Assembly: GCA_035630615.1 (NCBI GenBank)
Contig: DASQKI010000046.1
Coordinates: forward strand, 1-64,000
From: DATFRX01 sp035630615
Lineage (GTDB): Bacteria; Actinomycetota; Actinomycetes; Propionibacteriales; Nocardioidaceae
DNA: 64,000 nt
Direction: 5' to 3'
Position 1 is the first letter of the stretch. Every line of letters begins with the position of its first letter. Under the pieces are notes generated by a model. It did not search any database. It worked only from the letters and a program-made list of their open reading frames with translations, and was not told the origin of the DNA. Both the position numbers and the translations under genes were made by a program. This document shows positions 41,813 through 49,685 of this stretch, in pieces.

Positions 41813-43815
41813 AGCGGCACCCGGGTCGGCTTGTCAGGCTCACGCGTACGACTCCGGGCGCGATGGCCGTCGCGCACGACGACGTCGGGGATCTCCGGCG
41901 CCGGCCGAGCCGGCCTACGCACCGGAGGCGCAGCCGGTTCGCGAGGCGCCGTGCTGGGCAGCCCCGAATGCAGCCCGCCCTGCCGGCCGGGACGAGACGC
42001 GGTCTCGAGCCGATGCCGGATCGCCCGCTCCCGGGCCAGGCTGACCTCCGAATGTCGCGGCGGTCGGTTGTCAGGTCCCCTACCACCGGATGCCGTGGCG
42101 TCGTTGGCGTCCGGTGGCGCGGTCGCCGACGCCTGCACCGTCTGCTCGGCGGCCGACTGCGCCGCACTGGACTCGTCCGGCTTCGATCGGGACCAGTTGG
42201 ACCCGCTCTTCACCACTCGACCGACGCCCCATACGCCGGCGAATGCGGCCATCCCACCGGCACCGGCCGCCGTCCGGCTGTGCCTGCCTGCCACGACCAC
42301 CGCCCGTCCGCCGGTCCCGGCCGCCTGCCGGGCCTGGCTGCCGATCCGACGGGCGGTCGCCCAGGTCCTGGCCGGGCCGATTCCGGACCCGATCTTGGTC
42401 GGCTTGGAGTTGGGTCGAGCCGCCATCTTCCGCGCCAGCTGCTCGGCGGCCCGTTTGAGCGCCTTGCGCATGCGGAGCCAGACGATGATGCCGCCGATCA
42501 GCAGGAGATCGAGGATCGCGAAGCGCTTCATCGGCGGTCCTTCGGTGCTGTTGAACACCGAAGTGACGACCTGCAGGTACGCCATCAGGAAGATGACCGC
42601 CGCCAAGACGACGATCAACGCGATGATCACTTCGGAGATCGTGCGCGTGAGGCCTAGGCGCTGGCCGCCGGGAAGGATGCCGGTGATGAGATTCCACAGC
42701 GCCTTGATCGCCAGGATCAGGGCGTAGATCGCCGATGCCCACACGGCCAGGCACAACGCGAGCGCGAGGATCGCCAGGAAGATGCCGCCGATGCCGAGCG
42801 CCAGCGTGTTGATCACCTGGGTAAACGACGGGTTGTCCGCGGCGTCGCCCAGCGCCGGGTCACAGTTGGCGACGATGGAACGCTGCTCAGGGACCTTGTT
42901 GGCTGCCGCCTGAATCGCCACCTTGTCCGCCGGGATGCCGTAGAGCTCGGCGAGCGTCGTACCTTCGGGCAGCTCGACGGGTTTGCCCGTGGCCGAATCG
43001 ACAAGCTTGTAGGTCGGTCGGCCGTCGACCGTCGACTGCACCCACGTCGCGTGCGACATTCGAAGGCCGGCGTCGTACGCGCTCTCGCAGTCGGTGCCGT
43101 CGATCACGGCGTTGTAGTTGACCAGCTGGTGCGGCGCGCGGATGAAGATGTCGGCGAGCTGTTGCGACATGTCCTCCCGGATCTCGTCCGGGTCGGGAGA
43201 CGATCGATCGTTACGGTCGGCCGATAAGGACCCGCCCACCTCGAGACCGAGATCGCGGGCCTGGACGAGCCAGGAGTCGCTGCCGGTGAGGTAGTGGATC
43301 GGCGACGCGAGTACGCCGACCGCGAGCGCGGCGATCGTGGCGGCGGCGAAGAACTCGTACAGGCCGGTGGCGAACCGTCCGGCCATGATGAGCACAGCGG
43401 CAATGACGCCGGCGAGCGTCAGGATGACCGGCAACGCGCCAAACCGCGTGATCACGTCGGCCAGCGAGTCGGACACCGCCTCGGCCGGCCGCTCGAACGG
43501 CTCCAGCCAGCCGAACGACAGGGTGAAGTCGATCAGCCACATCGCCGAGCCGACCAGCCAGGTATAGATGTGCCAACCGATGTCGGCGAAGACCGACCAC
43601 ACCATCTTCAACGGGCTCGTGATGCCGCCGCGGTCGAGCGACAGGTCGTAGTCCCAGATCGAGATGCCGCGCGAGTCGTGCAGGTCCATCCACGAGAGCG
43701 CGGCGGCCGGTCGGGACACGTCCGAGTCGGCGGCGGCCCGCGACATCGACAGCATGACAAGCGTCGGCGTGAGCACCAACAGCACCCACGCCCGCTTCGC
43801 CAGTCGATGGATCAC
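41809..43815 (-). CDS. VirB6/TrbL-like polytopic channel protein
   Basis: 668 residues. A signal peptide (RAWVLLVLTPTLVMLSMSRAAA) is followed by about seven or eight helices in two groups (VWSVFADIGWHIYTWLVGSAMWLIDFTL; ALPVILTLAGVIAAVLIMAG; LGIGGIFLAILALALCLAVWASAIYALILAIKALW; ISEVIIALIVVLAAVIFLMAYLQVV). A long extracytoplasmic loop holds two cysteines (GTDCESAYDAG, IVANCDPALGD). The C-terminal 200 residues are basic, proline/alanine-rich and probably cytoplasmic. The arrangement matches actinobacterial VirB6-like proteins of type IV secretion systems. Confidence 0.78.
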   Translation of the reverse strand: MIHRLAKRAWVLLVLTPTLVMLSMSRAAADSDVSRPAAALSWMDLHDSRGISIWDYDLSLDRGGITSPLKMVWSVFADIGWHIYTWLVGSAMWLIDFTLSFGWLEPFERPAEAVSDSLADVITRFGALPVILTLAGVIAAVLIMAGRFATGLYEFFAAATIAALAVGVLASPIHYLTGSDSWLVQARDLGLEVGGSLSADRNDRSSPDPDEIREDMSQQLADIFIRAPHQLVNYNAVIDGTDCESAYDAGLRMSHATWVQSTVDGRPTYKLVDSATGKPVELPEGTTLAELYGIPADKVAIQAAANKVPEQRSIVANCDPALGDAADNPSFTQVINTLALGIGGIFLAILALALCLAVWASAIYALILAIKALWNLITGILPGGQRLGLTRTISEVIIALIVVLAAVIFLMAYLQVVTSVFNSTEGPPMKRFAILDLLLIGGIIVWLRMRKALKRAAEQLARKMAARPNSKPTKIGSGIGPARTWATARRIGSQARQAAGTGGRAVVVAGRHSRTAAGAGGMAAFAGVWGVGRVVKSGSNWSRSKPDESSAAQSAAEQTVQASATAPPDANDATASGGRGPDNRPPRHSEVSLARERAIRHRLETASRPGRQGGLHSGLPSTAPREPAAPPVRRPARPAPEIPDVVVRDGHRARSRTREPDKPTRVPL

Positions 43816-46370
43816 GGCTCGGCTCCGACCTGTGCGGTCTCGGCCAGACCGCTTCCGCGCCGCCCGGGTGTCGTGTTGGCCGCGGAGGCTCGGTGCTCCA
43901 GCGCCGGCGCCAGGACCTTGATGAACCCGGTCCGACCGTGGACGTCACGCATCAACCCCTCGCCCCGACGGTGCTCGGGGACGACCAGGGTGCTGCGATC
44001 CGGCGGTGACGTCTGATGCTGGATGAGCTCGAGCAGGTCCTCGTCGCCCGGGTCGAGGTCTAGGCGGGCGAGACCGCGGGCCGCCATCGTCCGGTCCTGG
44101 TGGCGCATCAGGATGCGCGTCGGGATCAGGCCCCACAGGGTCGCCGAGCCGAAGTCCTCCTCGGCGTCGTGCGAGGCGACGCCTAGGGCGCAGCCGTGCT
44201 TGCGGTCGTCGCGCAGGAACAGCTTGGCCTCGTGCTCGGCCTCCGGCGACGCCGTCAGGAAGTGCGCCTCGTCGACCAGGAACAGCGCCGGCTCGGTCGG
44301 GTCGGCGAAGCACACCTGGCGGGCCATCGCCGCGATCAGCGCATACATCGCGCGGCCGAACTTGGCCTCGATCCGAAGGCCCCGGAACAGGTGCTCGTGG
44401 TTCAGCTGGTCACGGGTCGGCAGCTCGAGATCGTGAGTCCGGATGACCAGGGCCCGCCATGAATCCGGGAGCGCCGGCAGCATCGGGTCGAAGATCACCC
44501 GGCCGAGGTCCTTGTTGGCATACGTACGCATGCGCCGGGCGAGTTGCCGAGCCAGCTGCTGGTCGTCGGGATCGGTGAACGCGTCACCCGACGTCAGGTG
44601 TGCCAACAGGTCACCGGACGACGCGATGCCGTGCACCGTCAGGTACTCGGGGTGCAGGATCTCGCCGAGCAGCGTGCCGGCGTCGTCGTCGGCGGCGACG
44701 CCCAGCAGCGTGATGAAGAACGAGTGCGCCACCCGAGACCCGATGTCGGGGCCGAAGAAGCGCAGCGGGCACAGGCTGTATTCGGGTTCGGTGCAGTCCG
44801 CCACAACCGACGACGTGATCGACGTCGCCCAGCGAGACCACTCACCCGACGGCGTACGGTCCGGCGTGATGACCCGGCCACCCTGGTCGATCACGCCGGC
44901 GGCGATCTTCTTCATCGCGTACGACTTGCCGCCACCCTTTTCGCCGATCAGCGCGAACGAGCCGGACTGGCCACGCGACGATGCGCCGGCGACGTCCAGA
45001 TGGACCACCCCCGGAACACCGGTCGTGAGGTTGATCGCGAACGCGAGCCCACGCGAGTCGCCGAGGTCGGCCCCGACGAACGGCACGGTGGCCGACCAGG
45101 TCGAGGACGTCGACGGGTGAGCGAAGTCGGCGATGATCTTGGTCGCAGGGAAGCCAGGCAGCATCTCCTGCCAGAGCTCGCCTTGATGGCCGATCGGCGC
45201 GGCCGTCTTCGCCTCGAAGCTGGCGAGGAACTCGTCGAGCTGGCGACCCTGGTCGAGGCAGGCCTCCGAAGTCGATCCGGCGACGGCGAAAAGGGTGGTC
45301 GCCTCGACCTCGACCTCGTTGTGATCACGCGCGAGGATCGTCGTGTACTCGGCCAGCGCGTCCTTGATGTCATCGAGGTCGGTGTGCCGGACGCTGACCT
45401 CCTCGGACCGCTGGTAGATCTGGTCGTTCAGGTTGACCAGGGCCTTGCGGTTGCGCTTGGAAGCCTCGTCGGAGGAGCGCACCCGTAGCCGCATCGCCCA
45501 GTCGACGTCCAGCCCGCACTTGTCGATCTGACCGACGATCTCGGAGCCCGGAAACACCATGCCCTGCCGGGGCAGCCGCGACAGCACCCGAATCTGCTGG
45601 TACGAGTCGACCAGCTCCCCACCAGGGCCGTCGGATGCCAGCTTCACCAGTCGTCGCTGCTCCGGTGACATGGCGAGCTGGCGGAGCGCACCCTGGCGAT
45701 GGTCAGATTTCGCGCCTTCGTCGACGATGGGGCTGCCCAGCTCACAGCCGGACCGCATCAGGTCGAGCGCGTCTCCGCCGTCGGGCAGGTCGAAGTCGAG
45801 CCACAGGCCGCGCTGTTGGGCGTGCAAGAACATCCACGTGGTCTGTGCCGGGCTTACCGGCTGTGGGTCGAAGACGGCCGGGATCGACTTGGCAACCTGG
45901 TCGGCCTGGCCTCGCCGGCGTTCGAGCTCGTCGTCGGACACGGCGGCCCGCGGCAGGCCGATGGCGTCCTTGACGTTGTTGAGGGCGGCCCGCAACGGCT
46001 CGGCGACCCGCTGCGTGCGGTGGTCGCCTAGCGGCACCCACAGCCACAGGGCGCGCTGGCCGGGCCCGATCTCGCTCAGGCTGTCGAGCGTCGCGGCGCA
46101 CTCGGCCGCCCAGTCCGGGTAGACGCGGATATCGATGCCGTCGAGCATCCGCTCCACCACGGCATGCGGGTCGAGGCCGGCGCGGGTGCCGAGCCAGAGC
46201 GACTCGCCCATCAGGCCGCGCATCAGCGCCTGGTGCAACGTACGGATCTCGCGCTTGTGCTTGACGGGGCGGTGGCCGTACGACAGCCCGGTCATCCGCC
46301 AGCCGGCCCACACGGTTCCGTGTCGCGACCAGATCAGGTTGCCCGACAGCGTCGAGATCGCGGATCGCAT
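43812..46370 (-). CDS. VirB4/TraC-like secretion ATPase
   Basis: 852 residues. The C-terminal RecA-like motor has Walker A GEKGGGKS (476-483) and Walker B PALFLVDEAHFL (about 694-705), plus LRDDRKHGCALGVASHDAEE as the following helix. The N-terminal half is the typical variable VirB4 domain. It powers substrate or pilus transfer at the inner membrane. I start at MRSAISTLSGNLIWSRHG; the frame is open 51 codons upstream but that part overlaps the previous gene and is unlike protein. It lies four bases after the PrgI-like gene, its expected partner. Confidence 0.88.
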   Translation of the reverse strand: MRSAISTLSGNLIWSRHGTVWAGWRMTGLSYGHRPVKHKREIRTLHQALMRGLMGESLWLGTRAGLDPHAVVERMLDGIDIRVYPDWAAECAATLDSLSEIGPGQRALWLWVPLGDHRTQRVAEPLRAALNNVKDAIGLPRAAVSDDELERRRGQADQVAKSIPAVFDPQPVSPAQTTWMFLHAQQRGLWLDFDLPDGGDALDLMRSGCELGSPIVDEGAKSDHRQGALRQLAMSPEQRRLVKLASDGPGGELVDSYQQIRVLSRLPRQGMVFPGSEIVGQIDKCGLDVDWAMRLRVRSSDEASKRNRKALVNLNDQIYQRSEEVSVRHTDLDDIKDALAEYTTILARDHNEVEVEATTLFAVAGSTSEACLDQGRQLDEFLASFEAKTAAPIGHQGELWQEMLPGFPATKIIADFAHPSTSSTWSATVPFVGADLGDSRGLAFAINLTTGVPGVVHLDVAGASSRGQSGSFALIGEKGGGKSYAMKKIAAGVIDQGGRVITPDRTPSGEWSRWATSITSSVVADCTEPEYSLCPLRFFGPDIGSRVAHSFFITLLGVAADDDAGTLLGEILHPEYLTVHGIASSGDLLAHLTSGDAFTDPDDQQLARQLARRMRTYANKDLGRVIFDPMLPALPDSWRALVIRTHDLELPTRDQLNHEHLFRGLRIEAKFGRAMYALIAAMARQVCFADPTEPALFLVDEAHFLTASPEAEHEAKLFLRDDRKHGCALGVASHDAEEDFGSATLWGLIPTRILMRHQDRTMAARGLARLDLDPGDEDLLELIQHQTSPPDRSTLVVPEHRRGEGLMRDVHGRTGFIKVLAPALEHRASAANTTPGRRGSGLAETAQVGAEP

Positions 46371-46374
46371 CAGG

Positions 46375-46860
46375 TCACCTCCGTCCCGCCAGCAATGCCT
46401 GCACATCCGACAGCCCGCCCTGCTGCCCGAAGCTTCTGGAGTCCACGACGAACTGGTGCCGCATCCGGTACTCGCGACGCAGCCGTACCGGGATGCCGTC
46501 GACCCGACCCTCGGGCGGCGCACCGAAACACCGCACCCAGCCGGCGCCGACCAGGACCGGATTGCGGGCGTCGTGCGGGATCCAGCGCGCCGCCCAACCG
46601 ACCAGGATCGGGATACCGAGCAGCAACAGGCCGTTGGTGAACCCGTCGAACTGGCCCCAGAAACCCCGCGTGAGATAGAGGACCGACAGGGTGCCGAACC
46701 ACGCGACGACCTGGGTCGACGTGTACGGGCCGCCCGGAAGCGGATCGCCGTTCATGCCGGCCTTCCCGATCAGGATCGGGAAGCGACGCGCGTGGGTGTA
46801 CCACCGGACCACTTCGGTCTGGTCCGGGGCAGGGGTCACCTCGGCGGCCACCGTACTCAC
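46375..46860 (-). CDS. PrgI/VirB3-like small membrane component
   Basis: 161 residues with two close helices (TQVVAWFGTLSVLYLTRGFWG and GLLLLGIPILVGWAARWI) near residues 47-95, then a soluble RNPVLVGAGWVRCFGAPPEGRVDGIPVRLRREYRMRHQFVVDS segment. It is placed directly before the VirB4-like ATPase, as PrgI/VirB3 proteins usually are, and the two-helix layout fits. Sequence-level identification is moderate. Confidence 0.72.
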   Translation of the reverse strand: MSTVAAEVTPAPDQTEVVRWYTHARRFPILIGKAGMNGDPLPGGPYTSTQVVAWFGTLSVLYLTRGFWGQFDGFTNGLLLLGIPILVGWAARWIPHDARNPVLVGAGWVRCFGAPPEGRVDGIPVRLRREYRMRHQFVVDSRSFGQQGGLSDVQALLAGRR

Positions 46861-46866
46861 GGTCCG

Positions 46867-47253
46867 TTACAGGTGGGCGATGCCGTGGATCGCCGGCGCG
46901 CTGTTGATCTCGGCGCCGACGTTGCCCTGCAGCGCGTCCATGTTGTGCACGCCGGCCAGCACGACCGCGCCCAAGATGATCGCGGCGAGCGTGGCACCCC
47001 ACGACCCCTTGGTCCGGGCGTACACGAATCCGACCATGCCGGCGACGAACACCCACACGGCCAGCAGGATCAGGATCCGAAACTCCCGCAGCTTGCGCGA
47101 GGTCCAGTCGATCAGACCGCCGGATGCCGCCTGCGTCGACGCCGAGTCCGCGACTGAGTGCACGGTTGACGCCGCCAGCTGCACCGACCAGTCGGACATC
47201 CCGATCAGGCCAGTCACCAGGCCTGTCGACTGCCCCATCAGGTCAACAATCAT
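46867..47253 (-). CDS. Small two-helix membrane protein (possible VirB2-like subunit)
   Basis: 128 residues. An amphipathic N-terminus (MIVDLMGQSTGLVTGLIGMSDWSVQLAASTVHSV) precedes two helices (ILILLAVWVFVAGMVGFVYA and TLAAIILGAVVLAGVHNM). The two-helix hairpin and position between VirB8-like and PrgI-like genes suggest a VirB2/TrbC-type subunit, but the usual signal peptide is missing, so this is tentative. Its start overlaps the stop of the upstream gene (ATGA). Confidence 0.65.
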   Translation of the reverse strand: MIVDLMGQSTGLVTGLIGMSDWSVQLAASTVHSVADSASTQAASGGLIDWTSRKLREFRILILLAVWVFVAGMVGFVYARTKGSWGATLAAIILGAVVLAGVHNMDALQGNVGAEINSAPAIHGIAHL

Positions 47254-48257
47254 TCTTCCTCCTCCGCCGGGGAGCCATCGGCCGACGGCTCGCCTGACAC
47301 ATCCCCCACCCCGACTTCGACGTGGGGGGAAGCTTCGACTTCGGTGACCTCCCACCGACCGTCTCGGCCGGTGAGCACCAGCGCGTACTGGACGGTGAGA
47401 CCACTGCTCGCGGTGGCCGATGTCAGCCCGCTCACGGTGACGAGCACCGGCAGCTGCTGGCCGTCCGCCGGGACGTGCGCCGGCTCCTCACCGACGTCGA
47501 CCGAGGCCGCGATCTGGTTGATCCGGATCGCGCCGAACGGAACCGGCACGACCGGCGCGACACGGGTTCCTGGGGTGAGGTAGCGAGTGATGTCACCCTT
47601 GCCGGCGAGCAGCGCGGTCATGAATCCGCCCACCGTGCGCCAGGCCGGGTGACCGGTCGACAAGTCGCTCGGGTAGCCCAGGTCTGGGGTCTCAGCCATG
47701 GTGGGTGCCGCGGTCGGAGCCGGCAGGGCCAGCGCCACGAGCCGTCCGGTGTCGTAAACCACCGGCACGCGGAAGAAGCGGCGTACGCCCGGCGCCGAGG
47801 CCGCCGGGTCCACAGTCGTGACCGCGATCGTCACCGACCAGATCCCGCCCTCGAGCTGCTCCACGCCGGCGACCGTGGGGTCGCTCGCCTGGAGCCCGGT
47901 CGACGGAAACTCGGCGCTGTCGGGAATCTCGACCAGGCCAACGAGCAGGTCCTCGGCATTGTCGGCGTTCGCGACCAGCCAGGTGGTGACGAACCGAGCC
48001 GCGAACTCCTCGACCGCCGCCTGCTCACCTCGGGTGTCCGCGGTCTGCGTCTCGGTTACCGGCGCCGACCCACTCGACGCGGCCGCCAGGCCGACCACCA
48101 GACCGGCCGGGCTCAGCACGAGGGCGCCGACGAGCAGCACGGTCGCCGCCTTGGTCTTCAGGCTCGACCCGTTGGTCCAGTGCCCGAGCGACGACTCGGC
48201 CACCTCGGCCGACTTCTTCGACCGGTGCTTGTGGGAGCTCTTCAGCGGCCACTTCAT
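47250..48257 (-). CDS. TcpC/VirB8-like conjugative-type membrane protein
   Basis: 335 residues: a basic cytoplasmic N-terminus (KWPLKSSHKHRSKKS), one helix (TKAATVLLVGALVLSPAGLVVGLAA) and an extracytoplasmic region that looks like two tandem NTF2-like domains (AAVEEFAARFVTTWLVANADNAEDLLVGLV near 75-180; VGGFMTALLAGKGDITRYLTPGTRVAPVVP near 205-320). The tail is acidic. This is the domain plan of TcpC of Gram-positive transfer systems, a VirB8 counterpart organising the channel. Coupled to both neighbours by 4-base overlaps. Confidence 0.78.
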   Translation of the reverse strand: MKWPLKSSHKHRSKKSAEVAESSLGHWTNGSSLKTKAATVLLVGALVLSPAGLVVGLAAASSGSAPVTETQTADTRGEQAAVEEFAARFVTTWLVANADNAEDLLVGLVEIPDSAEFPSTGLQASDPTVAGVEQLEGGIWSVTIAVTTVDPAASAPGVRRFFRVPVVYDTGRLVALALPAPTAAPTMAETPDLGYPSDLSTGHPAWRTVGGFMTALLAGKGDITRYLTPGTRVAPVVPVPFGAIRINQIAASVDVGEEPAHVPADGQQLPVLVTVSGLTSATASSGLTVQYALVLTGRDGRWEVTEVEASPHVEVGVGDVSGEPSADGSPAEEEE

Positions 48258-48556
48258 GAGGCGGCCTTTCCGCTGCCTTCGCCACCGTCGAGCACGGCGA
48301 GCGTCGGCGGCGCTTCGCTCAGCTGGTCGACCCGGTCCAGCAGCGCGGCGACCCCGTCGGCGGTGACCTGCTCGTAGGCGGCCAGCGCGTCGTCGGCGTC
48401 ATCGTCGAGGTAGGTCCGCAGTTCGTTGTACGTCGTGGCGTCGATCGGCTGCGCGATCAGCCGGTCCACCAAGTCCAGCACGCGATGCCAGGCATCGGCG
48501 ACAACCCGTTCAGCATCGGTCGATGCGGCTTCGTGCTGTTCTGGTGACATCGACAT
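48254..48556 (-). CDS. Small acidic helical protein heading the secretion operon
   Basis: 100 residues, strongly acidic, predicted to be all helix (AERVVADAWHRVLDLVDRLIAQPIDATTYNELRTYLDDDADDALAAYEQVTADGVAALLDRVDQL) with a glycine-rich end. No membrane segment or known motif. It is the first gene of the type IV-like block, with its stop overlapping the TcpC-like start. It may be a cytoplasmic chaperone or regulator; no firm assignment. Confidence 0.65.
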   Translation of the reverse strand: MSMSPEQHEAASTDAERVVADAWHRVLDLVDRLIAQPIDATTYNELRTYLDDDADDALAAYEQVTADGVAALLDRVDQLSEAPPTLAVLDGGEGSGKAAS

Positions 48557-48670
48557 CTCCCTCCGCTGCGCGCCGGGGCGGAGCCCGATGCCCTAACCCG
48601 CAGCCGTGGAGGGGATTTGTGACAGTCGGCGAGTGCCCGTTTGCGGTGACCGTTTGGGAGCGGTTGGCGC

Positions 48671-49453
48671 TTACGCGACCGCGGCCGTCGACGCGGCCAC
48701 CCGGCGGACGATGCGCGAGCAGCGCTGGCGTACGGCGGCCTCGGAGATGTGCAGCTCGTCGGCCAGCTCGGCGTACGGCGCCGGGTCGGCGGCGAGGTGA
48801 TGTCGGGCGATCAGCCGGGCGTCCTCGAGGCTGATCGCCTCACGGCGTACGGCGGCCGCCAGCGCCTCGGTGGCCTCGACCAGCGGATCCGGCGCGGCTT
48901 CGTCGGCGTCGTCGAAGACCTCGCCGAGGGCGACCGGGTCGCAGGGCACCTCGCGGCGGTCGCGGAGCGCCTGGGTCTTGCGGTCGATCCGGTCGAACGC
49001 CCGCGCCTCCCGGCGCAGGGTGGTGCCGGTTCGGGTCAGCAGTCGACGCTTGACCCGAGTGCGTTCGCTGAGGGGGTACGTAGCGATCGTCTCCACCAGG
49101 GCGGCGATGAGCGCCGACGCGGCATCTCCGGAGTCGTCGAAGGCGCGAGAGAATCGGGGGAGGTAGTCGCGGACGGCTGGGCCCAGCAGGGATTGGAGGA
49201 CCAGCCGGGCAGCCAGGTCACGGCCCTCGTAACGGCCGTGCACGATCCGGAGCAGAGTGAGCAGGACAGTGTTGGTGGAGTCATCGAAGCGGTAGCACGC
49301 TTTCAGGACGTCTTCGGGGGTTTCGCATCCGGCGAGCGCCAGCCAGCGATAGGACCAGCGCTTGATTTGATCGGTGGCATAGGGTGATGACTGAGTGTCA
49401 CTCCAGTCAGCATTCAGTCGATCGAGTGCGTTTCGCTGATGTCCCGCATTCAT
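48671..49453 (-). CDS. Helix-turn-helix regulator with sigma-region-4-like C-terminus
   Basis: 260 residues. The C-terminal 45 residues (DARLIARHHLAADPAPYAELADELHISEAAVRQRCSRIVRRVAA) form a sigma-region-4/LuxR-like DNA-binding helix-turn-helix. The N-terminal two-thirds is helical (ATDQIKRWSYRWLALAGCETPEDVLKACYRFDDSTNTVLLTLLRIVHGRYEGRDLAARLVLQSLLGP) and resembles regulators found within actinobacterial transfer clusters. I chose the ATG at MNAGHQRNALDRLN because upstream in-frame codons run through a set of CCGGACACG direct repeats that look like an operator. It probably controls the flanking secretion and pilus genes; autoregulation is inferred. Confidence 0.72.
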   Translation of the reverse strand: MNAGHQRNALDRLNADWSDTQSSPYATDQIKRWSYRWLALAGCETPEDVLKACYRFDDSTNTVLLTLLRIVHGRYEGRDLAARLVLQSLLGPAVRDYLPRFSRAFDDSGDAASALIAALVETIATYPLSERTRVKRRLLTRTGTTLRREARAFDRIDRKTQALRDRREVPCDPVALGEVFDDADEAAPDPLVEATEALAAAVRREAISLEDARLIARHHLAADPAPYAELADELHISEAAVRQRCSRIVRRVAASTAAVA

Positions 49454-49476
49454 GCAGGTCAGCTCAGTCTGTTGTC

Positions 49477-49569
49477 CCGGACACGCAACCGGACACGCGA
49501 TCCGGACACGGTACAAAGTCGTCACCGTGTGTCACATTCGGCGAAGTTTACCGTCCGTTACCGGACACG
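49477..49569. promoter_or_regulatory. Direct repeats CCGGACACG upstream of the regulator gene (probable operator)
   Basis: CCGGACACG occurs at 49477, 49489 and 49502 (12- and 13-base spacing, about one helical turn plus) and again at 49561. In-phase direct repeats in a promoter region suggest a multimeric regulator binding site, most simply for the adjacent helix-turn-helix protein. Confidence 0.6.
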
Positions 49570-49603
49570 CCGTTCACCCGCGGGTCCGGGCCGGCGGCCG
49601 CGC

Positions 49604-49662
49604 AGTGTTGGCGCAGATCTACGCCAACACCCCGGCCGGAGCGGCGGTTCCACGCCAACACT
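49604..49662. repeat. Repeat family E, locus 2: mirror of the copy at 39301
   Basis: AGTGTTGGCG at 49604 pairs with CGCCAACAC at 49622 across an 8-base loop, and again with CGCCAACACT at 49653. One left arm shares two right arms, the reverse of the arrangement at locus 1. It sits just beyond the stop of the LysM-BTAD gene. Confidence 0.92.
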
Positions 49663-49685
49663 CGGCGCGATCGCTGCGATCGGAG

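Noticed and set aside
40157..42727. 856-codon plus-strand frame across the wall hydrolase and VirB6-like genes
   Set aside because: No start context or domain; it mirrors two recognisable minus-strand proteins.
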